Shown: piece by piece, positions 11,861 to 20,819 of the stretch
How the letters are laid out: the number at the start of each line of letters is the position of its first letter
How positions within the stretch are numbered: position 1 is the first letter of the stretch
Source: Apostichopus japonicus
Taxonomy: Eukaryota > Echinodermata > Holothuroidea > Aspidochirotida > Stichopodidae
Length of the DNA stretch: 41,000 nucleotides
Assembly (NCBI RefSeq): GCF_037975245.1
Contig: NC_092569.1
Coordinates: 26,423,668 to 26,464,667, forward strand
Direction of reading: 5' to 3'
Position numbers and translations under genes: made by a program
Notes under the pieces: model-generated
Databases searched by the model: none
Told to the model about the DNA's origin: nothing
What the model saw: only the letters and a program-made list of their open reading frames with translations

Positions 11861-13717
11861 AGGTATTAGTATTGGACCCAAAACAGTATTGTCGGCACAA
11901 ACCAAATGTTAAAGAAAGCTTAAATGTTGTTTGTCTATCTCTAACATCCCTGGTGGAACCATGGAAATATTTGAAAATTGTCAGCACTGCAGCAAGTCCC
12001 CCAGACATTTTGATATGTTACAATTATAGTTAACAAATTGGGTAAAGCCTGTTCAGGGAATGATGAAAAGCAGCCCCTCCACGTTTATGTTTTTGACAAA
12101 ATACTATACACTCAGCAAAAAGCAAAAAAAGTATGGCTCAGGAACTAATGGTATATTGGCAGTTTTGAATTAAAATCGACAGTGAATATTACATGAATTG
12201 CATCAGAACATAATTTAAGTAATGTATAAATGCATGCGCAGTTGCAACTGTTAACTGTATGTTTAATTTGTTTCACTCCTCAGAGGAATACTGCTACAAA
12301 AAGTCAAACAACAAACAATTTTCAATTGATCAGGAGTACAACAGAAAGTGTCCCTTTCTGTACACTACTGTACAGTATACTGTGTTGCTGACTCAAAACA
12401 TAAACAGAGATATAGGCAGTGAATGTGATTGCTTAAAATTCATCAAAAATTGTTGACGATTTGTTTTTTTAAACTTCTACCCAGAAATCTGGCTTATTAC
12501 CAAACACATGCAGTAGTGGAGATTAGCATGATATTGAAAGACGAGACACAATAAAAATTGTACAATCATATTCAAGTAGTTGATTGCATTTTCAATCCCA
12601 GTTTATATTTTCCACAAGATTAATTTCACATAAACCAGGATACTTGCACTATTTCATGACCTCAATTTACTGACCTATCTCATACATGAGAAACATTTTG
12701 GGAGCTAACATACTTCAAGTATTTATCTAGACTTACCAGTATATGCTGTATCTAATACCATAACCAATGCAAATTACCACAATTTCATGGAGTTTCCATG
12801 CTTGGAGGGACAAAATGATACACAATACCCCTGGATTGCACAATTTCATACCTATAATTACAAATATTGTGGTTTTACAGTATGTTTGATTGGGCTGCAC
12901 TAGGTTTCCATGACATTGGTGCTAGTTGCATGTGCCTTTGCTGTATTCACTCCCCTCAATTTTGAGGCGAAATAATTTAATTTTGTTTAAAGAGTAAACT
13001 GGTTCTTAGTGTAATAAAAGACCACCAACTTTCAGTAATTAAGTCATGCCTAATATTGTAAACTTTTCCCATAGCATAACCCCTGAACCCCACTGTAGAA
13101 TTGTGAAACTGTGGTTCAGAAACAATGCATTGTACCCCTGGAGATTTTGAGGGATAAAAGTTTGAAAGATTTTTATAATAGTAATCTGCTTAACAAATGC
13201 CCTTAGTCCTGCACAAGTATCTGTGTGGTGGTTGTTGAAAATTACTGAACTATGGCTTGCTGATCTTGCTTGGAATACAAAATTAAAACATCTAAAAACA
13301 TGAGAAAAGCATTTAAGAACAGTTAAAGCAAGGTAAGGCAGCAATATATCAAGTAACCTCAACACTTAAGCATCAGGACCACTTCAGTTGTATAACAAGT
13401 TCCATGTTCTTGACAAGCAACTGCAAATGTTCCCTAATACTTACAAAAACATGTGGTGCCACAATGTCACCAAACTAAAATATTTGAAGAAGTACATTGC
13501 AAAAGAATGAGTCCATTCATACAGTTAAATATGTAGAAGACTTCCCATGAAGACTGGTCTGCATTCTCTTGGTTCTGTCTGCTTGAAGCTTATCATATTA
13601 ATTTCCTCTACCTTTTATATGGTGTAACAGTGTAACATATCCTGGAACTAGTTAGTTTTCTGTTACTGCTCTGCATTTATGTGAAGCAAATACTATATTA
13701 CTGTGCCAATCCAACAA
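11861..13717. other. non-coding stretch
   Basis: AT-rich sequence with short, unremarkable frames. The frames at 12259-12456 (+) and 13365-13039 (-) have no recognisable domains or splice context. No repeat or RNA gene was identified. Confidence 0.45.
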
Positions 13718-16700
13718 CTATTCCCAGCAACTTCCTAACTCCATTGAAGGATGTGCTGTGTCCCAGAGGATGTACATGAGACGTGTGAATCTACTTCGCG
13801 ATTTACAGGACATACTTTTGCTTTGCTTGGCATCGGCTTCTATGCAAGCTTTTAATTGATAAGCCCAACAAGGAGCTATACCACTATGTACAGCATGATG
13901 AAAAGCTTGGTTGATGATTGTATTCACCCCACTGTAAAATGTGTGATAATCTTGCCTGGCATTTCTAATTAGAGCATATCCATTGCTGTATCAGCCTGTA
14001 GATCTATCCATCTGTTGGTACAAAAAGAAAGCTTTCTCTTAAAGATATGCTGATTTGGTCCCAATTATAGCACGCGCAATATAGCTTGGAATGTTTTGCG
14101 ATTACTGAATAGACCTCACATGACCTCACACTCTACAAATGAAGAAAACAATGGACTGCTTTACAAAACTAAATCTCCTGTAATTCAGCCAATATTTTAA
14201 TCATCTCACAACCTTTCATATAATATTTTCACTGTAAATTTCAATTCGTTTAATTCTTGATTCATCTTGCCTTGTATACAACATTACACATTTTATTTAT
14301 GCAGCCATGCATTCAATTGGAACTGAAACAGCTCCCTACCATAGCAAGTGCTTTTAAAAGTTGCAAGTCATTTAAGCTTTACCAATTGTAAAGATTTCAA
14401 AATTTAAATATACATGTACATTTTATGTGGACCTAGCCTGACAATTTGGTGTTGTCCTGCATTGACCTTTAAGAGTGAAAAACCAGAGAGTGGATATAGC
14501 TCTAGTTTAGTTAAATACTATGGAGATAGAGGAAAAGATACCACCACATTAACCAGATCATACAAAAGTTTTCATCCCTTCTGATTGTTTCTTTCTTCAT
14601 TCCATAACTTTGGAATAAATTATCTCAGATTTTACTCGTATTTGAGATAATAGAGTCCTATGGTATCAAGTTTATGCGATGTCAAACCTACAGAATATTT
14701 ACTTACTTTTTGGTTAATTCAGAAAATATCTTCCATTTTGCTGTCAATGATGCAGTAGGTCACCACACCAGTCTGTCCCAGACGGCATCTGTGCTCTAGC
14801 TATGATTGCTACCGTTCCAACATTGACTTTTTTACTGCATGGCAGCTACATCGTACAGTGTTATTCCCTTGGATAGTGGGCTGTTGTCATTCATCTTGAG
14901 AATGTTGATCATCAAATTTGTCTGAGAAAACATTAACAGTGCCAATCAAATAAATATCAAATGGTCAGAGCGTAGATGTGCATTATTTCAATTTTTATTG
15001 TACACTTCTCTCCAATATATTTTGGGCCAATACAGAGCTCAGATCTTTAACACTGAATATTGCACATTTAGTCAACTTGGTATTACTTATGGATCTAAAT
15101 AGACTTAACAAAATTACTTTTATGCAAGGGAGGGGATAGAAGGCTTTATCAAATTTTTGTGTTATATAGATTTTTGGAAGATGTTAACTTTTAATTAGGT
15201 GCACTCTGCTTTTGTAACAGTTACATTATGGAACTGTGCTGACTCAATAACCTTTTGGACGCATGGCATTGTTATTTTGTACAAATTTTGGCTAGTTATA
15301 AATAAAAAACAAAAGAAACACAATGTATCATTTGAGAGACTTAGATTAAAGGTACAGTATTCTGCACTGGTCCAAATTTGATGCTGGATTTTCAAGTATT
15401 ATATCCTTTAACTGTTTTTATTGATACCCTCACTGGGATATTCAGACATCTTACAGTACAGTGGTGTTTAGAATGTCTGAGAATATTTTGGAGAGTAAAG
15501 ACTTCCAAGAACTTTTTGAAAAGTTCTAGCACTTATAGCATCTCTTCAATACAGGTTATTTCTAAGTTGCATTTGCATGGTGACTTCAGTCTCTAATAAT
15601 CTAGGCATAGCTACTGTACAGTATAGTAAAGGCTTCATATATAATTGACGCACCCCCGTAATTGACGCACCTTAAATTATTACTAGCAATGATACAGCAG
15701 GCCACCTAAACTTGTTTGCAGTCAAACAGAATTACATATTTCATGAGTTTGAATCCATTTAAGGTATTTGCTGCCCAAATTGTGGTATTTTTTAAGCTTT
15801 TAACACCCTCCCCCCAGTTTTGCACATTTTTTGGCCATTTGGAAATCTTACACCCTAAAAATACCCAACATTACCTCAATATGATAACACTAGCTTAGTG
15901 GCTCAGAGCATAGCAAACAGCATCTGAAGTCAATGGATGTATACTAAGGCCTACACTACAGTTAGCTTATCGACGAATGTGTCAATTTAGGGGTATGAAA
16001 GAACTTGACACGGCAGACATTTTGTGGTCAAATTCTGCTCAATTGTACGGTGCATAAGCACAGAACCTTAAATATTTTGAGATCAGAACATTTCTGAGGA
16101 ACTACGCATATGAAAAACACATAGTTGAGTAATTTGGATTTTTCCTTGATAGATATCATTGATCAAATCCTTAAGTGCGTCAATTATAAGCCCACCATGC
16201 TACAGTATCTGGTCATGATTAGGGCAATGTACAGTAACATTGTCCAGCAAAATCTAAGGCCATACAGTATATGATACATACATGCACAGTAGCCTAAGAA
16301 GTTAAGCTGACCTACTTGAAATCTAATTTCTCTGGCAGTTGGTATTAATTTGTAGCTGTAATTTGTAACTACAGACCAGTTTACCCTTGACCCAATGCTA
16401 AGGTAGTGTTAGGACTTGGACTATGGCCCTAGGCTACAGCCGAACGTAGGCTAGGCCTTACAAGTTTTAGGCTAGAAGTAGAAGCTAGTCTAGACTATAG
16501 TATTGGAATATGTGTATGAACAAATTACGTGAAGCTGTATGCGGCAACGTTATAATATCAACGTTATTAATATCACCAAACTTTATTGACTAATCTCATG
16601 GACCTTACCTGAAGTTGTTGGTGAGACGTTTTCGGTTTAACGGTACTTCTTTATGAAAAAGTCAACAAGGAAAGAACCTGGGCACGAAAACCAAATTACC

Positions 16701-16780
16701 GAACGACTGACCCGATCTCAAGCCCAGTCCCCTTGCATCGAGTGGGAATAGATACTACACATCATCTTAGCCGAAACTGT
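13718..16780 (-). CDS. candidate three-exon gene, unknown protein
   Basis: A - strand model. Exon 1 ends at 16619 with CAG before a perfect donor GTAAGG (16618-16613); it has no open frame and would be 5' untranslated, its start being unknown (about 16780). Exon 2 is 14921-14836, after an acceptor ending TTTTCTCAG and before a donor GTAAAA. Exon 3 starts at 13931 after ATTTTACAG and stays open to a TAG at 13720-13718. Exons 2 and 3 join in phase (CA+T). Exon 2 includes PLSKGITLYDVAAM; exon 3 includes NTIINQAFHHAVHSGIAPCW and QLKACIEADAKQSKS. The first ATG after the last upstream stop lies in exon 2. Exon 3 also has an internal donor (GTATGT after AGCAAAA), so the gene may continue to lower coordinates. 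The MITE at 15625-16200 would sit in intron 1. I do not recognise the product. Confidence 0.36.
15000..15624. other. non-coding stretch
   Basis: AT-rich sequence within the proposed first intron of the - strand model. Overlapping short frames on both strands at 15195-15395 have no domain content. Nothing further seen. Confidence 0.4.
15625..16200 (+). mobile_element. 576-bp MITE with 8-bp target duplication, TTGACGCACC ends
   Basis: The flanks are identical TACAGTAT octamers (15617-15624 and 16201-16208). The left end runs GGCTTCATATATAATTGACG and the right end, read on the opposite strand, runs GGGCTTATAATTGACGCAC, so subterminal inverted repeats of about 20 bp are present. The left subterminal phrase AATTGACGCACC is doubled (15642-15672). 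No reading frame of note exists, so this is a non-autonomous DNA element. The 8-bp duplication would fit a hAT or P-like transposase. The copy at 795-1195 belongs to the same family. Confidence 0.75.
16201..16610. other. non-coding stretch, possible intron
   Basis: Contains CCTAGGCTACAGCCGAACG-type text near 16430-16470 resembling the sequence at 595-630. It may be promoter-proximal sequence of the - strand model. No coding frame. Confidence 0.3.
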
Positions 16781-16939
16781 TATTGGGTTGCATGCAATGC
16801 AGCCTACGGGTATGCTTTAGCGTTAGCCCTGCCGTATACAGTGTACACAGTGTAGAGCGTATACACTGAATACAGGCTACTGCCGCTGTCAAGAAAACTA
16901 CGGATGCCTGTAGGTCAAGTCAACTTATATACCAACTGG

Positions 16940-17815
16940 GGGATATACTTTGAGAGCAAGACTTACCCACCAAACATCATCAGGTCCCTACCTGCCTCAA
17001 TCAGCAGACGTATCTCCGCCATCTCCCACGACGAGGAGATCTTTAAGAAAGCCGCACCAGCCTACGAGGAAGCACTCAAGTCAAGTAATTACACCGAGGG
17101 TCTCTCATACATCGCCCACCAATCTACCAAGAACAACCGAAACAGAAGGCGCAACATCATCTGGTTCAACCCACCTTTTAGCAGCAACGTAGCCACTAAC
17201 ATAGGAGGCACATTCCTGAAACTCATCAACAAACACTTCCCGAAGACATCGAAACTGCACAAGATATTTAACAGAAACACCGTGAAAGTCAGTTACAGTT
17301 GCATGCCCAACATCGCCAGCATCATCAAAGGACACAACAAACGTATAGCAGCCACCCACACATCGAAAGAAAAGGAAGCCTGCAACTGCCGAAAAAAGAC
17401 ACATGCCCACTAAATGGAAACTGCCAGGCATCTAACATCATATACAAGGCGGAAGTGAAAACCATCGACAACTGCAAGACATACATCGGCCTTACAGAAC
17501 CCCCCTTCAAGCTCAGATACGGTAACCACAAGATGTCGCTCAACCACGAAAAACACCAAAACGCAACGGAACTCTCGAAGTACATCTGGCAGCTGAAACA
17601 GAACAACCAGCTATTCACTATCAATTGGTCGATCGCCAGCAGAGCCAAAGCCTACAGCAACGAGTCGAAGCGGTGCAACCTCTGTCTCACTGAAAAACTC
17701 ATCATTATCAACGCAGACAAAGGGACCCTCCTGAACAAACGCCCAGAGCTCATATCGAAGTGTCGCCACGAAAACAAGTTCTACATAAACAACTCCAGTC
17801 CAACCACCAAACACC
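16940..17815 (+). pseudogene. PLE endonuclease ORF (GIY-YIG), frameshifted
   Basis: In its family this protein nicks target DNA and reverse-transcribes the element's RNA at the nick; only the C-terminal part is present. Frame 2 (to 17413) carries the linker with RRNIIWFNPPFS and KIFNRNTVKVSYSC and enters the Cys linker at CNC. Frame 1 takes over at an A run near 17390-17397 and carries CPLNGNC, then IIYKAEV (about 17437), TYIGLTE (about 17479), the conserved Arg in FKLRYGNH (about 17515) and the conserved Glu in TELSKYIW (about 17569). It ends after KRCNLCLTEK and ELISKCRHENKFY near 17790. A single-base indel in the A run explains the frame change. The missing RT and the frameshift make it inactive. 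The absence of a preceding RT is why I name the family with some caution. Confidence 0.72.
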
Positions 17816-18030
17816 GTCAAGAGAACCACACACAACTTAGGAGCGAGCACCGAAGGAAGGCAAAAAACCCCAACAACAGAACGGACGCAAAAGAGAATAC
17901 ACCAACAGCCGAACACCGAAGAAAGTCTTACAAACCCACCAAAAGAACGGACGCAAAAGAGAATACACCGGCAGAACAATACACCAACAACCGCATAATC
18001 CCCGGTAATCCCGACGAGGATCCTATATAT

Positions 18031-18043
18031 TCATGGAGCATAA
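18031..18043 (+). repeat. SINE target-site duplication, left copy
   Basis: TCATGGAGCATAA occurs here and again, identically, at 18406-18418. The two copies bracket the tRNA-headed SINE exactly, as expected for a 13-bp target duplication made by target-primed insertion. Confidence 0.75.
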
Positions 18044-18405
18044 TGAGCGGTGAGGTGGCAGAACGGGAGAGTGCACGTCTGCAGTACCTGAGGTCCCTGG
18101 TTCAAACCTCGGTGTCGACACTGACACCAATTTTCACCCCGCTCCTTTCTCGTGGTAGGAAAGTGGCTACACGTGGGAAGCGGTACTCACGTCCTTCGGA
18201 GGGGACGTTAAATTGCGGTCCCGGGAGCAGGACTATACACCCCTGCCTCGTTATTTCAGGGCACTATTCGAAAAGAGAAGGCGAGATTCGCCGGTGTCCT
18301 TCCACGCACAAAAACTTGGAACCTCAATAATTTCCGACTAAGGATTTCCTTAGTTTGCTGAAGCACCTTCGGGTGGAAGCAGAATACGAGGTGTATCATA
18401 TCTTA
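18044..18405 (+). mobile_element. tRNA-derived SINE with PLE-like tail
   Basis: A 362-bp SINE lying between 13-bp direct repeats. The head has a pol III A box (TGGCAGAACGGG, 18056-18067) and B box (GGTTCAAACCTC, 18099-18110). The body (about 18120-18260) includes GGACGTTAAATTGCGGTCCC. The last ~142 bp (18261-18402) are about 96% identical to 18434-18575, the tail of the host PLE. Three hairpins lie in the tail: GGCGA-GAT-TCGCC (18280-18292), CTAAGGA-TT-TCCTTAG (18338-18353) and CACC-TTCG-GGTG (18364-18375), the last a C(UUCG)G tetraloop. The end is a short ATCATATC-type repeat. SINEs usually borrow the 3' tail of the retroelement that mobilises them, so the likely partner here is the PLE family. 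The PLE reading frame running through the SINE is accidental. Confidence 0.72.
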
Positions 18406-18418
18406 TCATGGAGCATAA
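18406..18418 (+). repeat. SINE target-site duplication, right copy
   Basis: Second copy of TCATGGAGCATAA. It is followed by 15 bases and then the PLE's own tail sequence at 18434. Confidence 0.75.
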
Positions 18419-18433
18419 CTATTCACTATAACA

Positions 18434-18575
18434 GCACTATTCGAAAAGAGAAGGCGAGATTCGCCGGTGTCCTTCTACACACAAAAACTTGGAACCTCAA
18501 TGATTTCCGACTAAGGATTTCCTTAGTCTGCTGAAGCACCTTCGGGTGGAAGCGTAATACGAGGTGTATCATATC
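18434..18575 (+). promoter_or_regulatory. structured 3' tail of the PLE
   Basis: About 142 bp matching the SINE tail with about six substitutions. All substitutions fall outside the three hairpins (18453-18465, 18511-18526, 18537-18548), which suggests RNA structure has been conserved. It lies between the endonuclease spacer and the candidate ribozyme and is most simply read as the 3' region recognised by the PLE reverse transcriptase. It could instead be a 5'-truncated second SINE copy. Confidence 0.55.
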
Positions 18576-18591
18576 ATATCTTGAAGCTACC

Positions 18592-18637
18592 AGTTGTCTG
18601 AAGATCGCTATAACGCGTGAAACTCCGAGTTACAACT
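18592..18637 (+). ncRNA. candidate hammerhead ribozyme, type I, short helix III
   Basis: All core parts are in order. The 5' strand of helix I is AGTTGT (18592-18597), followed by CTGAAGA (18598-18604, matching CUGANGA). Helix II is CGC/GCG (18606-18608 with 18615-18617), followed by GAA (18619-18621). Helix III is ACT/AGT (18622-18624 with 18628-18630) with a 3-base loop. The cleavage-site base is T18631, and the 3' strand of helix I is ACAACT (18632-18637), a perfect 6-bp match. Very short helix III is typical of hammerheads in Penelope-like elements. The weak point is a T-T apposition at the base of helix II (18605 with 18618), which may reduce activity. Confidence 0.65.
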
Positions 18638-18839
18638 ACTAGTGTTCCACTAGTCTCATCTAGTATCAACATATATTCCGCTCTGTCCAATGGACAAAGA
18701 GCACTCTGCGCCAAGATAGACGCCAACCTACTCTATATATGTGTGTTAATGCAATGGAGGTAAACGACAAAGGCAAATGAATATATATAAATGAAAATCG
18801 TAATGAGTTGGAAAATCAAGAACAGTGAAAAAACTTTCA

Positions 18840-18911
18840 GCCTCCACCGGGATTCGAACCACGGGCCTTCCGCTCTGTACGCGGACACCCTAACCACTAG
18901 GCTATGGACGC
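18840..18911 (-). pseudogene. tRNA-like pseudogene or SINE head
   Basis: A 72-nt cloverleaf read on the - strand. The A box is TAGCCTAGTGG and the B box GGTTCGAATCC. The acceptor stem pairs 6 of 7, the D stem pairs with two G-T wobbles, and the anticodon stem TCCGC/GCGGA is perfect around loop GTACAGA, giving apparent anticodon ACA. The T stem has two mismatches. ACA is not a normal eukaryotic anticodon and the T stem is broken, so this is probably not a working tRNA. A run of Ts follows in the RNA sense (18829-18834), a possible pol III terminator. Confidence 0.6.
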
Positions 18912-19076
18912 TGATTGTATGTACAGAGGTTCGAAACCGGTAAGGAAGGTCGTAATTCCACTGTAGGCGTTTGTCACCTGTATCGAACAATACTAGTTTC
19001 GGTTTTGGTGACATATTTTTACCTTACTCTAGAGATCAAACATGATGCTAACCAACTCGAAATCATTTGTGATTCC

Positions 19077-19138
19077 TAAAGCCGGATCTCAAAAGAGATA
19101 CAGTCTGTTCAAAGCATCTCTTTCGAGATCCGGCTTTA
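19077..19138. repeat. near-perfect 23-bp inverted repeat (hairpin)
   Basis: Arms 19077-19099 and 19116-19138 pair at 22 of 23 positions around a 16-base loop; the arms contain AAGCCGGATCTC and GAGATCCGGCTTT. It lies about 105 bp upstream of the fibrinogen-like exon, inside its likely intron. A very short foldback transposon or a hairpin RNA are both possible. Confidence 0.7.
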
Positions 19139-19243
19139 GATATTTTATACAAATTGTATGTGTTTCATGTAAAAATTTGGAGATGATTTATCTCGAAACG
19201 TTGCCTTTTGAAGTATTAATTTTTCCTTCCACCGCTTCGTTAG

Positions 19244-19371
19244 TTATCGACTGCTCGGATGTCTTCAATGCTGGTTTTACTACCAATGGCATCTACACCA
19301 TCAATCCAACTAACTGGAATGGGGCGTCATTTGATGTCTTCTGTAACATGATTGACGGAGGAGGATGGACG
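19244..19371 (+). CDS. exon of a fibrinogen-related domain protein
   Basis: The exon encodes the N-terminal part of a fibrinogen C-terminal-like (FReD) domain: DCSDVFNAGFTTNGIYTI, then NWNGASFDVFCNM and DGGGWTV. The first Cys of the domain and the GGGWT turn are present, as in ficolins, tenascins and FREPs, which are secreted or extracellular and often bind microbial sugars. The exon is bounded by an acceptor TTAG (19240-19243) and a strong donor GTAAGT (19372-19377). It is 128 bp, begins one base into a codon and ends on a codon boundary. No neighbouring exon of the domain (with FQRR.., calcium site or second Cys pair) was recognised in the window. A pseudogene fragment or a gene with long introns both remain possible. 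Confidence 0.72.
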
Positions 19372-19475
19372 GTAAGTCTAGTGTGACATCCTATAATATA
19401 GAAGATATATTGTAAATGTAAAATATGACTGACGGAGGAGGATGGACGGTAAGTCTAGTATGACATCCTATAGTA
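19353..19475 (+). repeat. tandem duplication of exon end and splice donor
   Basis: A block of about 45-50 bp starting TGACGGAGGAGGATGGACGG at 19353 reappears at 19430 (period 77 bp), including GTAAGTCTAGT and GACATCCTATA. The second copy recreates the last codons of the exon and its donor inside the intron. Confidence 0.8.
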
Positions 19476-20549
19476 TAATAATGTATTGCTTTATTTCGAT
19501 TTCTTTATTGTTACTTTCACATTTTTTTTTATTGTATTATATGTATATTTTTGCTTTTGAATTGGTAGAAATAAATCAATCAAATCACACTGTACAAAAA
19601 TGGTGTCTGCGTCCTGATCTAAAAGAATATCGAAAGGTCCAATTGTGTATGTAATTATATGCGCTTGCTTTGAAGGTCAACTGCGTTAAATGTTCCCAAA
19701 AGTAAAACATCATCGACGTTTTAACTATTCTATATCAATGTCGACTTTTCTCTTTGAGTCGCTCGCGAAAGTCTATCTTGACATTTAGATGTCAAAATGA
19801 GGAAATGTCTCTCAAAGGGTAACCAACAGGTGACATTTTAGGGTCCTTGTGGCAAATTAAAGGCGTCAAACAAGTACCCCGTCACAGATTAGATTTTGTA
19901 TGGGGGGGGGGGGACTGGGTGTGCTGGCTTAGGCAGGAGTCAACCCAGTGCTCAGGAAAGTACCACGTTTGTCTATTCACCACGTCCGCACAGGACCCAT
20001 TGTTCTGTAAAGAATTCGGGAAGGGAGGGGTTGCCCTGTAATACCTAGGAAGTAGTCTCACAGCAAGTGACTTGGGTTAAGACGGTGGATCAGTAGTTTG
20101 GTTTTCGTGGACAGGTTCTCCTTTAGGTGACTCTGGCCAACATTCCCCGATTTTTGCTGTGTGAGAAGCCCCGCCTTTCCCAGAAGAACTCTGGGTTGCA
20201 CCCTTGACCAGTAGTAGAAAACCATTGACGAACAAATGCATCCCTTGTGGTAGTTTGACGAGTATCGACAAACTGGGGACGCTATTTCACTAAAACTTCT
20301 CTGTCAGTTAGTTATGGGTTTAAATGGGGGCGCTATAAAGAATTTCCTTTAATCTCGCCATAGTAATTTTGACCAGGACCAAACCAAGAGTTTTGACATT
20401 ACGTGGTTACATGTATGTATTCATCTTGTTTAAGCTTTGAAGCCGTCAAATAGGGATTGCGCAGGGTTTACGCTCCCCGCTGATTGATTGAAACAGTCAA
20501 CGAATGTTTCATGGTTACCTTATCGAGATGCGAGGCAACTTCACAGTGG
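19476..20549. other. non-coding stretch before the Ty3 element
   Basis: The first part is AT-rich. From about 19840 the sequence is more GC-rich, with a G run at 19902-19911. A - strand frame (20271-20077, containing LPQGMHLFVNGFLLLVKGA) has a coding-like composition but no family I recognise and no clear splice sites. It could be an old repeat. Nothing else is supported. Confidence 0.3.
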
Positions 20550-20554
20550 TGTGT
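20550..20554. repeat. Ty3 element target-site duplication, left
   Basis: TGTGT immediately precedes the left LTR and is repeated as TGTGT at 25018-25022 right after the other LTR, giving the 5-bp duplication usual for Ty3/Gypsy integrases. Confidence 0.75.
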
Positions 20555-20707
20555 TGTAACGTTTGATGTTTACGTATATGTCTTATTTACGTTGATATAA
20601 ACAGAGTCTGAACTTTTCGGAGGTCGCCATGTTTGTTGCTGATCTGAAAGAGGTCGCTCTTTACTTTTACATGAATTACAACATGATCGAAATATCAATA
20701 CATTACA
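20555..20707 (-). repeat. 3' LTR of the Ty3 element
   Basis: It starts TGTAACGTTTGATG and ends CATTACA on the + strand. On either strand it has TG...CA ends. It matches the other LTR over 153 bp with six substitutions and no indels. Confidence 0.93.
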
Positions 20708-20722
20708 TCCCTTCCCCCTTTT
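20708..20722 (-). promoter_or_regulatory. polypurine tract
   Basis: On the - strand it reads AAAAGGGGGAAGGGA, directly abutting the 3' LTR. This is the plus-strand primer site for reverse transcription, and its position fixes the element's orientation. Confidence 0.88.
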
Positions 20723-20819
20723 AGACTTAAACTTAAAACGTGTGAAATACCGTTTGAAAACGATACCAATTTTGATTGTTGCTAAACACAACTATTCCAT
20801 AACTAACTATTTAGCTAGT

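Larger units (their letters stand above)
16950..18640 (+). mobile_element. 5'-truncated Penelope-like retroelement
   Basis: The element starts abruptly near 16950 and has no reverse transcriptase. Order: RT-to-endonuclease linker (RRNIIWFNPPFS, KIFNRNTVKVSYSC), Cys-rich linker (CNC, then CPLNGNC), GIY-YIG endonuclease (17440-17790), a Lys/Arg-rich spacer with a 22-codon tandem repeat (about 17830-17975), a structured tail (18434-18575) and a candidate hammerhead ribozyme (18592-18637). The spacer/tail is split by a SINE (18044-18405). GIY-YIG endonucleases and hammerhead motifs are both known from Penelope-like elements. Truncation at the 5' end fits target-primed reverse transcription that stopped early. 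The 3' limit is uncertain. Confidence 0.75.

Noticed and set aside
17980-18330. PLE protein continuing to 18330
   Set aside because: The frame enters the SINE inserted between 13-bp direct repeats, so the extension is accidental.
18840-18911. Functional tRNA-Cys gene
   Set aside because: Anticodon ACA is not used in eukaryotes and the T stem has two mismatches.
20077-20271. Possible exon on the - strand
   Set aside because: Composition is coding-like but no family, start or splice signals support it.
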